From positions 51,342,456 through 51,406,455 of the forward strand of contig CM067322.1 in assembly GCA_034231615.1 (NCBI GenBank): a DNA stretch of 64,000 nt, written 5' to 3'. How positions within the stretch are numbered: position 1 is the first letter of the stretch; the number at the start of each line of letters is the position of its first letter. Origin of the DNA: Meghimatium bilineatum (Eukaryota > Mollusca > Gastropoda > Stylommatophora > Philomycidae). The notes beneath the pieces were generated by a model. The model did not search any database, was not told the origin of the DNA, and was given only the letters and a program-made list of their open reading frames with translations. This document shows, piece by piece, positions 41,321-50,699 of this stretch. Made by a program: the position numbers and the translations under genes.

Positions 41321-42650
41321 TGTTTGTTTGTTTTTCGTTCGCTCCATTGTAACCATCACGGATATCCGTGCGATTTCCGCCGGGAGCGTGATTACGTTGT
41401 GCCACCGTTATGCGCCTTGTAGGCCTAGCACATCCGATTTCGGCATGCCTTGACAATTCGGGTGGGCTACCCTTAGCCTGTGACAGCCTCTATATCTGTC
41501 TCCAGGCACGCGTAGTGGAGACTCTTCGCCCAGACGATGTTTTGCTCTCGTCTAACTCGAACGAGGTGTTCCACTGTCCATGAACTTGCCTCGTGTAATT
41601 GGACGTGCTGTGCCTGTGCCCATTGGGTACCGAACCGTTTCTCATCCGTGAGCCTGGTTCCTTAAGGGGAAGAACTCAACAGAGGAGTTGGACACTGGCT
41701 CTTTCGCCCTCTTAGCCGAGGTGTCATTCACCGACATCGTGTACCCCTTGTCCAAGTTCGAGTCTCACACCACTCGTTTGGGAGCAAGGTGTTCTCGAGC
41801 TGAGCGTCCTTGTCCCAATAGCGCCTGAGCCCATCAGGTACTGAACCCTTTCTCTCTTCAAGTGTATTTCCGGTGTAGGAAAACCTGACAGTAGAGTTGG
41901 GCCAGGGCTAAATCGTTGTCCCTTTTGTGCCTGAGCGAATCGAGTACGGAACCCTTTCTCTCTGCAAGTGTACTTCCGGTATAGGAAACCTTGGCAGTAG
42001 AGTTGGGCCACGACTACCATCGTTGTCCCTTTCTTGCCTACACCCATCGGGTACAGAACCCTTTCTCTTTGCAAGCATATTTCCGGTTTAGGAAGGCTCG
42101 ACATTAGAGTTGGGTTAGGTCTTTTGCTTTACCAAACGCCGATGGATGGGTCTTGGTCTCTGCCTGTTAGGAACTCTGGTAACTAGAAGCCCGTCTCGAG
42201 CTGACGGAGCCTGTAGTTCCCTTTCCTAGGGACTTTTCACTTTCTATTTGCAGTTCGCGCTGCCCTCTAGCGCTGTTCTGCCCTTTCATTGTTTCATTGT
42301 ACTCTGTATGAAACATTTGTCTCTCGCCATGCATTTACCTTTACGTGCATTTTACATTGGCCGCCCCTCCAATGTTTTGACTGGACTGACTAGCTTCACT
42401 GTATGTCTACAGTGTCGCTATATGTGGTGCAGCTGGTGGTGTCGGAGATATTGTCTGTCTCTTGTGCAGTCAAATCTCTTTCCATCTGCTACCTCCACAT
42501 TCTCGGACACGATCCCCAAAAGATTTGGCCAGAATCAGCACGAGCTGCTGTATTTCTGTTTCCAGGGTACACCTCGTGGAGGTACATTTGGGATCTTGGT
42601 TATCTGCTAACCCTGGGTCCGCCTAGAGCAATGCGTTCCCTTTGCACCCC
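41321..42650 (-). mobile_element. 1.33-kb retroposon of unrecognised family, 11-bp target duplication
   Basis: This GC-richer insertion in satellite B is flanked by acttctattga at 41310-41320 and 42651-42661. The edge at 41321 reads tgtttgtttgttttt, which on the minus strand is an A-rich (AAACA) tail. The element is therefore a minus-strand retroposon copied by target-primed reverse transcription. Inside it are three tandem copies of a 107-bp unit (41805-42120), with a diverged relative near 41610-41705. Open frames of 92-126 codons exist on both strands, but they cross the tandem units and resemble no protein I recognise. Alternatives are a long SINE, a non-autonomous LINE derivative, or a retroposed host transcript. 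Confidence 0.75.
41805..42120 (-). repeat. Three tandem 107-bp units inside the retroposon
   Basis: Units beginning at about 41805, 41912 and 42019 share cgttgtcccttt, gaaccctttctctctgcaag, atttccggt and agtagagttgggcca, with perhaps 10-15% difference between them by eye. Confidence 0.8.
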
Positions 42651-44650
42651 ACTTCTATTGATAAACTATATACACTTATGAAATGTGTTGAAAAGTTTGA
42701 AAATCAAAAAAATATATTTCTAATGATAAACTAGATACATTTATGAGATGTGTTGAAAAGTTTGGAAAAGAAAATCAAAAAATATATTTCTAGTGATAAA
42801 CTAGATACATTTATGAAATATGTAGAAAGATTTGAACAAGAAAATAAAAAAAATATATTTCTAATGATAAACTATATACATTTATGAAATGTGTTGAAAA
42901 GTTTGAAAATCAAAAAAATATATTTCTAGTGATAAACTAGATACATTTATGAAATATGTTGAAAAGTTTGAACAAGAAAATAAAAAAAATATATTTCTGT
43001 TAATAAACTAGATACATTTATGAAATGTGTTGAAAAGTTTGAAAAGAAAATAAAAAGATATATTTCTAGTGATACTCTACAGGTAGATACATTTATGAGA
43101 TGTGTTGAAAAGTTTGAAAAAGAAAATAAAAAAAATATATTTCTAATGATAAACTACCGGTAGATACATTTATGAGATGTGTTGAAAAGTTTGAAAATCA
43201 AAAAAGTATATTTCTAATGATAAACTAGATACATTTATGAGGTGTGTTGAAAAGTTTGAAAATCAAAAAAATATATTTCTAATGATAAACTAGATACATT
43301 TATGAAATGTGTTGAAAAGTTTGAAATTTAAAAAAATATATATTTCTAATGATAAACTAGATACATTTATGAAATGTGTTGAAAAGTTTGAAAATCAAAA
43401 TAATATATTTATAATGATAAACTAGATACATTTATGAAATGTGTTGAAAAGTTTCAAAAAGAAAATCAAAAAATATATTTCTAGTGATAAACTAGATACA
43501 TTTATGAAATATGTAGAAAGATTTGAACAAGAAAATAAAAAAAAAATATTTCTAATGATAAACTATATACATTTATGAAATGTGTTAAAAAGTTTGAAAA
43601 AGAAAATGAAAAGATATATTTCTAGTGATAATCTACCGGTAGATACATTTATGAGATGTGTTGAAAAGTTTGAAAAAGAAAATTAAAAAATATATTTCTA
43701 GTGATAAACTAGATACATTTATGAAATGTGTTGAAAAGTTTTAAATTTAAAAAAAATATATTTCTAATGATAAACTAGATACATTTATGAAATGTGTTGA
43801 AAAGTTTGGAAGAGAAAATTAAAAAATATATTTCTTATGATAAACTAGATACATTTATGAAATGGGTTGATAAGTTTTAAAAAGAAAATTAAAAAATATA
43901 CTTCTAGTGGAAAACTACCGCTAGATACATTTATGAGATGTCCTGAAAAGTGTCAAAATCAAAACCCAAAAAAAATTATAAAATAGAACCATTTATGAAA
44001 TGTGATGAAATGTTTGAAAAAGAAAATCAAAATATATATTTCTAGTGATAAACTACCGGAAGATACATTTATGAGATGTGTTGAAAAGTTTGAAAATCAA
44101 GAAAATATATTTCTAATGATAAACTAGATACATTTATGAAATGTGTTGAAAAGTTTGAAATTAAATAAAAATATATTTCTAATGATAAACTAGATACATT
44201 TATGAAATGTGTTGAAAAGTTTCAAAAAGAAAATGAAAATATATATTTCTAGTGATAATCTACCGGTAGATACATTTATGAAATGTGTTGAAAAGTTTGG
44301 AAAAGAAAATTTAAAAAATATTTTTCTAGTGATAAACTATATACATTTATGAAATGTGTTGAAAAGTTTGAAGAAGAAAATGAAAAGATATATTTCTAGT
44401 GATAATCTACCGGTAGATACATTTATGAGATGTGTTGAAAAGTTTGGAAAAGAAAATCAAAAAATATATTTCTAGTGATAAAGTAGATACATTTATGAAA
44501 TATGTTGAAAAGTTTGAAATAATAAAAAATAATTTATTTCTAGTGATAAACTAGATACATTTTTGAAATATGTTGAAAAATTTGAAAATGAAAAAAATAT
44601 ATTTCTTGTGATAAACTAGATACATTTATGAAATGTGTTGAAAAGTTTGA
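42651..44650 (+). repeat. Satellite B, block 3, more diverged right end
   Basis: The array resumes after the retroposon and becomes increasingly irregular from about 43.8 kb, for example gttgataagttttaaaaag at 43866 and aaacccaaaaaaaat near 43963. Outer, older monomers at an array edge typically look like this. The last monomer, at about 44600-44655, runs in frame into the sequence that follows. Confidence 0.92.
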
Positions 44651-44873
44651 AAAAGAAAATAATTTGAATTTAAATATCTGTGAAGAATATAAAAATTCTA
44701 CCTCCATTAAAACGAAGAAAAAGAAAGTCCCAGAAGATTTAGAAAAAAGATTAAATGAAATAATTAATGTAGAAAAAAATGAAATATATTTGTCATGAAA
44801 AAAGTCCAAATTATGAAATTATTGATATATGTGATAGAATATTAAATTATTTAGATGATTTAGAAAAAGGAAA
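44600..44873 (+). pseudogene. Reading-frame remnant continuous with the last satellite B monomer
   Basis: Starting inside the final monomer, one frame reads KYISCDKLDTFMKCVEKF, then EKENNLNLNICEEYKNST and a basic KTKKKKVPEDLEKRLNEI stretch to a stop at 44795-44797. One frame over, a further 28 codons, including PNYEIIDICDRILNYLDDLE, continue to about 44873. There an R4 repeat is inserted. The codons are AT-rich and Asn/Lys/Ile/Glu-rich like those of the other remnants to 47100. The unique part has the character of a real, broken coding sequence. I do not recognise the protein. It belongs by composition and strand with the fossil DNA-virus or Polinton-like cluster. Confidence 0.5.
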
Positions 44874-45482
44874 TATGCATGTGGTTGCGTCTGTTGGTCT
44901 CACCAATGGCCCACTAGACAAACCACCCATGCAACAGAAAACCTTAGGGGATGATATGCCATTATATTGAGGTTATCTTCTTAGAGAAGCTTCATGGTAC
45001 GTCATCTATACAATTGTGCATTTATTTTGTTGTTGAAATGTGTTTCATGTTTGCCTGAATATATATGTATGCACCCCCTGTGGCTGGGAGGGAGCCAGAG
45101 ATGTACTATGCAGCACTTGAGAGGAGGAAACTGACAGCACTCTTTTTCCTATGGCTTAGACCCATCATAGAGGCACAGTGACTCAAGACGTGACAATCCT
45201 TTTAACTTGAACATTTGGTTGTATGCCTGGAGCAATAAAGAAGTTCGGCATAACTAGTAGTCAATTGGTGGTGGGGAATGAGTACAGTGAACCCTATCTT
45301 GGCTACAATGGCTGGGAGCAGTGCATAGGTTGAAACCTACCTTCCTGGAGGTGTGATAGTTATTCTCTGGCTCTGTCCCTGGGTGGGCCAAAAATCCACA
45401 TACTTCCCAGCAATATAATGCCATTTAATGGCATTAGGTCAAAGGGCATGATCCCATGGATTGCTGGATCAGCAACCAACCA
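44874..45482 (+). repeat. R4 dispersed repeat, copy 1
   Basis: About 600 bp that align by eye with 49650-50300. Shared stretches are gagatgtact, gcagcact, cccatcatagaggc, gtagtcaattggtgg and ccacagacctcccatcaatataatg-like ends. It ends in (CAAC)n at 45470-45480, probably a retroposon tail. It sits inside the AT-rich fossil coding region and splits it. No exact target duplication was found. Confidence 0.75.
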
Positions 45483-45540
45483 ACCAACCAGAAAATATAA
45501 ATAAAACATATTTATACACTTGGAGAATTATGATTTATGC

Positions 45541-45690
45541 TTAAAAGTAGATATAATAGTGAAAAAGTAGATATAATAGTGAAAAAGTAGATATAATAGG
45601 GAAAATAGATATAATAGTGAAAAAGTAGATATAATAGTGAAAAAGTAGATATAATAGTGAAAAAGTAGATATAATAGTGAAAACAGAATT
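45541..45690 (+). repeat. 20-bp minisatellite
   Basis: Seven or so copies of gtagatataatagtgaaaaa with one shortened unit (45596-45610). It lies within the AT-rich fossil region, and the downstream frame is open across the last copies. Confidence 0.9.
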
Positions 45691-45807
45691 TCTTGCTTTT
45701 GCTAAAGAAAAATTTAATAGATGTAAATCAACTAATAATGAATACATAAGATTTTATAGTATTTGTAATGATTATTCTATCTTATTAAACTGTAATTTAT
45801 CATAATA
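45680..45807 (+). pseudogene. AT-rich reading-frame remnant, C-terminal piece
   Basis: After the minisatellite an open frame reads KTEFLAFAKEKFNRCKST and goes on through YIRFYSICNDYSILLN to a stop at about 45804. A 90-bp AT-rich gap then precedes the next ATG. Its start is lost in the minisatellite. Composition and strand match the neighbouring fragments. Family not recognised. Confidence 0.4.
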
Positions 45808-45896
45808 GAGAAATTATGAAAAATTTACATGAAATAAAATAATAGGATGACAGTCAACTAATTTGACCTCTATTTACTTTTTTATTCTCTTATAAA

Positions 45897-45990
45897 ATGG
45901 ATTTAAACGAATTAAAACTTTTAAGTGAAATGACTCCTGAAAATATGAATAATGCATATAAAACAAATATGATTATTAAATTGATAGATT
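45897..45990 (+). pseudogene. N-terminal part of a small helix-turn-helix-like protein, interrupted by a LINE
   Basis: An ATG at 45897 opens a frame reading MDLNELKLLSEMTPENMNNA and on to IIKLIDC, then the sequence turns into LINE at about 45991. The remainder appears to resume after the LINE (46340-46484). The layout, a short leader followed by a compact DNA-binding domain, resembles small regulatory proteins of Polinton/Maverick-like or large DNA-virus elements. That resemblance is by style only and needs a profile search. With a LINE inside and frameshifts beyond, it is not functional. Confidence 0.45.
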
Positions 45991-46322
45991 GCGAAATGAA
46001 TATATCAGGGAAAGAATAGGTATAATATATTGTACAGATTACATAGAGAGAGAACAGATCAAGTGGTTTGGCCACATTATGAGAATGCATCATGAAAAGT
46101 TGCCCTTACAAATCATATAACCAAATGAGATCAGGGTACAAGGCCAGAGGAAGACCATGGAAAAGATGGATAGAAAATATCAGGGACATCCTTAACAGAC
46201 ACGGTCATAGCACAGCCGAGGCCACACATCTGGCTTTAGAACGCAAGCTCGAGCTCCAATCATCCCTATGCTTAACTGCAAGAGTGGATCACAGACCACC
46301 TAGGGAAAGACAATAGACAATA
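45991..46322 (+). mobile_element. LINE ORF2 C-terminal fragment inserted in the fossil gene
   Basis: The frame from 45991 encodes YIREREQIKW-type LINE sequence: YIEREQIKWFGHIMRMHHEK, then one frame over YKARGRPWKRWIENIRDILN, HGHSTAEATHLALERKLELQ and a VDHRPPRERQ end before the stop at 46314-46316. This is the C-terminal tail of an RTE-like LINE. A gatagatt sequence lies on both sides (about 45978-45985 and 46323-46330), a plausible short target duplication. Confidence 0.75.
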
Positions 46323-46339
46323 GATAGATTATTCAATTT

Positions 46340-46484
46340 ATGAATATTAAAACCGAACAACCTAATTTATCACAAGATCAGATTTGTAGTAAATTAGGTA
46401 TTTCTTCTTCTACAATAAAAAAGAATAAGACAAGATTTAAATGTAAAATTTCCATATAAATATGATATTCCTTTTAAAAAGTAA
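46340..46484 (+). pseudogene. Helix-turn-helix-like domain, C-terminal piece, frameshifted
   Basis: The frame from 46340 reads SQDQICSKLGISSSTIK, a convincing helix-turn-helix: a first helix ending in ICSKLG, then a turn with serines, then STIK starting the recognition helix. A one-base error in the A run near 46415 throws the frame off. The sensible continuation is in the next frame and ends at the stop at 46482-46484. It is most likely the second half of the interrupted gene starting at 45897. Similar 'sigma-like' HTH domains also occur in transposases, so family membership stays open. Confidence 0.5.
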
Positions 46485-47100
46485 CAAGAATAAAAAAATA
46501 TTGAAATTAGTAATAAAGAAACATTAAAAATAAATAAAGAAACAAGGAAATTAAAAGTTAAAAAAATAAAAGAGAAAATTGGTAATGGAAGGGATAATAA
46601 TAAATTATTTAATGTTAATAAAGCAATAGAAGAAGTGTAAATAATTTATTGTTATATTTTATGTTGAGAATTTCATTCTCTAAAAATGGAAGAACTAAAA
46701 TTATTTGTTAAAAAAAAATAAAAGTAATGAAATTAAAGAACAAATAAAAAAAACTTGAAAAACAAAATTATAAAACAAAAGATTATTTATTAAAACAATA
46801 TATTGTAAAAAAATACGATTAATAAAGAAGTTTTAAAAATAGTTGGTGAACAAATTATTGAGTATGAAGAAGAATTAGAAGAAAAACAATGTTTAATGAA
46901 TGAATATGAAACAATAATTGGTGGTGATAAATTAATGAAATAATTCAGAAATATAATAAAAAATATATCAAACAAATTGATCCTAGTAAAGTTACTTATA
47001 AAGATAAGAGTGCGTAAAAGATTATTATATAAATTAAACAACAAAATAAAAGAATTAGAAAAGTAGAAATAATAGTATAAATAATTACTGATAAAATATA
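46485..47100 (+). pseudogene. Cluster of decayed AT-rich small reading frames
   Basis: Three stretches are open on the plus strand. 46500-46640 is Lys/Glu/Asn-rich (KETRKLKVKKIKEKIGNG). 46686-46721 begins MEELKLF and stops in a long A run. 46818-46942 reads EVLKIVGEQIIEYEEELEEK and on to GGDKLMK plus stop, probably a coiled coil. Frame breaks fall in homopolymer A runs. Strand, codon composition and spacing match the pieces upstream, which suggests one AT-rich element with several small genes on one strand. I recognise no capsid, polymerase or integrase here, so the element class is not proven. Confidence 0.4.
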
Positions 47101-47159
47101 TATTTTAAATTCGTATTTTAAAATTATGATTTATTTTTTTTATCTATTTCTTCACATAT

Positions 47160-47450
47160 TTTTACCCCCCATGTGTTGTTGGGGCCCGAAAGGGGAGAAA
47201 AGAATAGCAACACCGTGTACCTTTCATGCATGTCATACGAGGTGACTAAGGAGGTTATGGGATGGAGTTGGCTGTCCCATTAAATAGGGTCAGTGACCCA
47301 AAGCCATGCTGAAGTTGGATGTATCAGGCTGAAAGGTGCAGATATTGCAGCTTTGCTGTAAACCATGACACAACACATTCCATTCTCTGGACTACATCCT
47401 GCTAATCTGAAGGAGTTTGAGAACGAATGCAGAAGAAGAAGAAATGTACA
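47160..47450 (+). repeat. R2 dispersed repeat, full-looking copy
   Basis: Runs from gtgttgttggggcccgaaag through ctgtcccat, gggtcagtgaccc, gcagctttgctgtaaaccatg, cattccattctctggact and gaaggagtttgagaacgaat to gcagaagaagaagaa. Other copies are at 60955, 62690 (plus strand), and 49270 and 61300 (minus strand). Confidence 0.8.
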
Positions 47451-47509
47451 GATGAAATGAGATGGGGTCATTCACAAGTAGAAATCCTCATTATATTGGC
47501 ATGGCTTCT

Positions 47510-47735
47510 ATTGTTTCTTCATTGTTCATTCTCAAACTCCCACTGGAACTCTCTTGTTGCAGGACAATGATCCATCCTACTAGGTTACATAATTTCTCAA
47601 ACTCCCACTGGAACTCTCTTGTTGCAGGACAATGATCCTACAAGATTTCAAGTAGGATGTAGTCCAGAGAATGGAAATGCATTGTGTTTCCGATTTATTT
47701 GCGCTAATGGCCTAATACATCGGACTTTGATTGTA
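47510..47735 (+). repeat. R1 dispersed repeat with a partial internal duplication
   Basis: 'ttctcaaactcccactggaactctcttgttgcaggacaatgatc' occurs twice (about 47530 and 47593). The rest of the R1 body then follows: gatgtagtccagagaatgg, gcgctaatggcc and a diverged end. Confidence 0.8.
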
Positions 47736-47963
47736 TTGCTAGTTTACTGTTGCATAATGGTTAGTCTGATAAGCAAATAGTGCGACCTTCAAACCTTCCA
47801 CATTCAGGAACCATTGTCATTAAGTTAGCACAGACTTGAAACACTGTGTTCCTGTGTGACTGCACAACAAAGGTGATCCTTAGTATTTAACTCAACAGTT
47901 GTGAAATATGATATTGTTTACAATAAATCTAAGAAGTATTTACATGAATGATACTGTCCACAG

Positions 47964-48167
47964 ATATTTGGGAAGGAAACGTTTACGCAAAGACTTAGAG
48001 ACAATGGTAGAGGGCAGCGATCGGTTGGCGTGGCCGCACTATTCCTATTTGACAATCAGTTACATATTGTCTATCCGGGGTGCCCGAAAACTGCTAGATC
48101 AGAAACCTTTGTCAAAGATGGTGCCTGTGGATGAGTACCTTCCAATCATGTTTGATAGGCATCCAGA
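47964..48167 (+). CDS. Procollagen galactosyltransferase (COLGALT/GLT25D family), penultimate exon
   Basis: A 204-bp exon follows acceptor tgtccacag (AG 47962-47963) and ends at CCAGA|GTGAGT (donor at 48168). It starts with the third base of a codon and ends with the first two bases of a Glu codon, which the downstream exon completes. The encoded YLGRKRLRKDLE, then HYSYLTISYILSIRGARKLL, then LSKMVPVDEYLPIMFDRHP is the C-terminal part of the GT25 domain of collagen beta-galactosyltransferases. The 'GARKLL' and 'PVDEYLP.MF..HP' blocks are diagnostic. The enzyme adds galactose to hydroxylysine of collagens in the ER. The enzyme is about 600 residues long, so most of the gene lies upstream and is not seen in this window. 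An upstream in-frame ATG at 47908 is intronic and not a start. Confidence 0.9.
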
Positions 48168-48480
48168 GTGAGTACTTGTTTAATTGTCAGCTAAAAGACA
48201 TAATATCTTAGTGTTAAAGGTGATGTTGAGTTCTTGTTTAATTGAGAGCTAAAAACAAATTATGCCTTAGTGTTAAAGGTGGTAAGATAAATTATAACAC
48301 CCACCATCCAGTGGGGTGGAACAAGGTATTAAGTTAGAGCTTGGAATCACATGTGCTGTGGGGTTCTGGGAAGGATGTATAGAATAATATTGTGACGGGC
48401 TTGTATGACAACTGACTTTCTTGAACTTCTAGTTAATGGCAAAGAATAGGGCCAGTGTCTTATTTTCAAGCATGTCGTTG

Positions 48481-48780
48481 AAGGCGACTAAGTACAGTTG
48501 GGGCACAGTAAAGGCGACTAAGTACAGTTGGGGCACAGTAGAGGCGACTAAGTACAGTTGGGGCACAGTAGAGGTGACTAAGTACCGTTGGGGCACAGTA
48601 GAGGTGACTAAGTACAGTTGGGGCACAGTAGAGGTGACTAAGTACAGTTGGGGTACAGTAGAGGCGACTAAGTACAGTTGAGGTACAATAGAGGCGACTA
48701 AGTACAGTTGGGGTACAGTAGAGGCGACTAAGTACAGTTGGGGTACAGTAGAGGCGACTAAGTACAGTTGGGGTACAGTA
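48481..48780 (+). repeat. 30-bp minisatellite, ten copies
   Basis: Ten exact-length units of the type aggcgactaagtacagttgg + ggcacagtag. The unit is ten codons long and lacks stops in several frames, so open frames run through it on both strands (for example TKYSWGTVEA repeated). It lies inside an intron, so these are not genes. Confidence 0.97.
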
Positions 48781-48899
48781 GACTGACAAGTTGTCACCTG
48801 CGGAAAAATCGTTGTCACATATTGTCACAATTTTGTCTTCCAACAAATCAACCCCCATGGATGATGAAGAGATGCCGGCCAGGAAATTGCACCTTTTGC

Positions 48900-49200
48900 G
48901 GCAGACTCCAATGTGACGGAGACTATGTGACTGAGACTGTGTGACTGAGACTGTGTGACGGGGACTATGTGACGGAGAATGTTAGTTGTGTCATCACTAC
49001 TGATGGGTCAATATATCTGACATAAGAATGACAACATAGTTGGCCCAGATTTGTGTGGTGTGCTGCTGGCTCCTGGAATGCCTGCCTTTGGGGACTAAAC
49101 ATGCATTCAGAAACCTCCATGATGCAACAATGCCTTTGAGACAACCTTATAGAGTCTAGGTTACACAAGAGCCTCAGTTACACAACTGAGAAGAAGATGT
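48900..49200 (-). repeat. R3 dispersed repeat, minus-strand copy, with short tgtgacggagac repeats at one edge
   Basis: On the minus strand it reads the same order as the copies at 54600 and 59360: cagttgtgtaactgagg, then ggttgtctcaaagg, then gtccccaaag and tgatgacacaac-like end. At its end, 48913-48980 holds five imperfect 16-bp units (actgtgtgactgagac). Confidence 0.7.
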
Positions 49201-49269
49201 GCTATTGTCAGAAAGGCTATGGGCTATCAAATATAGCTCATATATATAGCTACCACCTCAAAACTAAAG

Positions 49270-49510
49270 GGATTCTTCTTCTTCGTTCATTCTCAAACTC
49301 CTGCAGATTAGCAGGTTGTAGTCCAGAGAACGGAATGCGTTGTGTCATGGTTTACATCATTGCTGTGATATATGCACCTTTCGGCCGCCTGACACATCTG
49401 ACTTCAGCATTACTAAAGGGATTATTTCATAATCATCAGTATAATACTGTGACTTGCAATGTATGTTGTAAGAGGCAGCTAAGGAGGGCTTGGAGTGTGG
49501 TTGGTTACTC
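49270..49510 (-). repeat. R2 dispersed repeat, minus-strand copy
   Basis: Contains ttcattctcaaactcctgcag, attagcaggttgtagtccag, gtgtcatggttt and, towards 49500, the gtaagaggcagctaaggagg end of R2. Confidence 0.75.
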
Positions 49511-49649
49511 CATTTCATAGAAAGACACACAAAAATAGTAGCATACCATGTATAAACTAATTCGATTATAAACCGAGCACATGATTTTAATGTCTGAAAT
49601 TTGACACAAGTCTAGAATCCATTTATAGGCCGAGGTGTAGAATTCCATT

Positions 49650-50300
49650 ATTATAATAATGAAGGGGCAAGTGCCACATGGTTTGCATCTGTGGGTATCA
49701 CCAGCTAGACAAACCATTAATGCAAAAGAAAGTCTTAGTAGATGACATGCCGTTATATTGAGGTTCTCTTATAGAAGCTTCATGGCACATCATATATACA
49801 ATTATGCTTTTATTTTATTGTTGCAATGTATTTTATGCTTTATTTGTATATATGTATGCACCTTCTGTGGTTGGGATAAAGCCAGAGATGTACTGTGCAG
49901 CACTGGGGAGGGGAGGAGGAAGCTGACAGCACTATATGTTTCCTATGCTGAGGCCCATCATAGAGGCGCAATGACTTAGGAAGTGACAATAATTTTGACT
50001 TGACCATTTGGTTGCATGCCTGAAGCAATAGAGAAGTCTGACATAACCAGTAGTCAATTGGTGGCGGGGAATGAACATAGTGAACCCTACCTTAGCTCCA
50101 GTGATTTGAGCATTACTTAGGTAGAAAACTCACAAACCAAATTAGACAATTACCAATTTATTATAATTATATTTTTTTTTTCATCACATTTATTGTTTTT
50201 CATGCCATGTGCATCTTCGCTTGCGAAGGAGGAACATCATCAGGTATCCTCTGGCTCTAACCGGGTTGGACCAAAATCCACAGACCTCCCATCAATATAA
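49650..50300 (+). repeat. R4 dispersed repeat, copy 2
   Basis: Collinear with 44874-45482 from 'gccacatggtttgcatctgt' through gtagtcaattggtggcgggg to accaaaatccacagacctcc. It carries an extra segment of about 135 bp at 50112-50244 (poly-T, then catcttcgcttgcgaaggag) that copy 1 lacks, so something is inserted there. Confidence 0.75.
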
Positions 50301-50397
50301 TGCTAGCACAACAATTATTATTTACAGACGAGCAGATACAAGATCGTCATAAAACAAAGTCTTCGCTTAACATCCTACAACTGAACATGGTATAAGA

Positions 50398-50456
50398 AAC
50401 TCTTCTTCTTCAGCGTTCATTCTCAAACTCCCGCCAGATCTCTCTTGTAGCAAAAC
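50398..50456 (+). repeat. R1 fragment
   Basis: ttcttcttcagcgttcattc followed by tcaaactcccgccagatctc, truncated after ctcttgtagcaaaaca. Confidence 0.7.
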
Positions 50457-50517
50457 ATATGTTTGCCAAATGTTGCATGAGTTTGGCTAAATGTTGTTAT
50501 GTATTTGGTTAAATAAT
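50457..50517 (+). repeat. Degenerate early units of the 21-bp minisatellite
   Basis: gtttgccaaatgttgcatgag, gtttggctaaatgttgttatg and tatttggttaaataataatg are diverged relatives of the unit that is homogeneous from 50700 on. A LINE fragment separates the two parts. Confidence 0.7.
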
Positions 50518-50699
50518 AATGGAGGGCAGAGCACCAGGGCAGAGGAGGAAAGGCAGACCAAGAAGATGATGGACTGACAACATTAAATATAACATGAATA
50601 TGTCATTGGAGAATGCAAGCCGCATCATTCACGACAGAGAATGGTTCAGGGAGTTCATTAGAAAGACAACGTTCTGGAGAGAATATGTCACTGACAGTG
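50518..50699 (+). mobile_element. LINE C-terminal scrap
   Basis: The frame encodes RRKGRPRR-type sequence, then WWTDNIKYNMNMSLENASRI and HDREWFREFIRK, the closing part of RTE-like LINE ORF2. It is very short and lies between degenerate and homogeneous parts of the minisatellite. Confidence 0.6.

Noticed and set aside
41724-42610. Genes on either strand of the 1.33-kb retroposon
   Set aside because: The frames cross imperfect 107-bp tandem units and show no domain, and the piece has retroposon borders.
7322-44650. CRISPR-like array, because of regular short repeats
   Set aside because: The units abut each other with no unique spacers, the whole monomer is repeated, and the context is a eukaryotic genome.
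45541-45690. Telomeric or viral direct-repeat origin
   Set aside because: The 20-bp unit does not resemble arthropod telomere repeats, and nothing else suggests an origin.
46685-47044. Minus-strand hydrophobic ORF of 84 codons at 47044-46790
   Set aside because: It is the shadow of a Lys/Glu/Asn-rich plus-strand frame; Phe/Leu/Ile richness is expected from the complement.
48429-48858. Overlapping genes in the 30-bp repeat on both strands
   Set aside because: Open frames follow from a stop-free unit whose length is a multiple of three, and the array lies in an intron.
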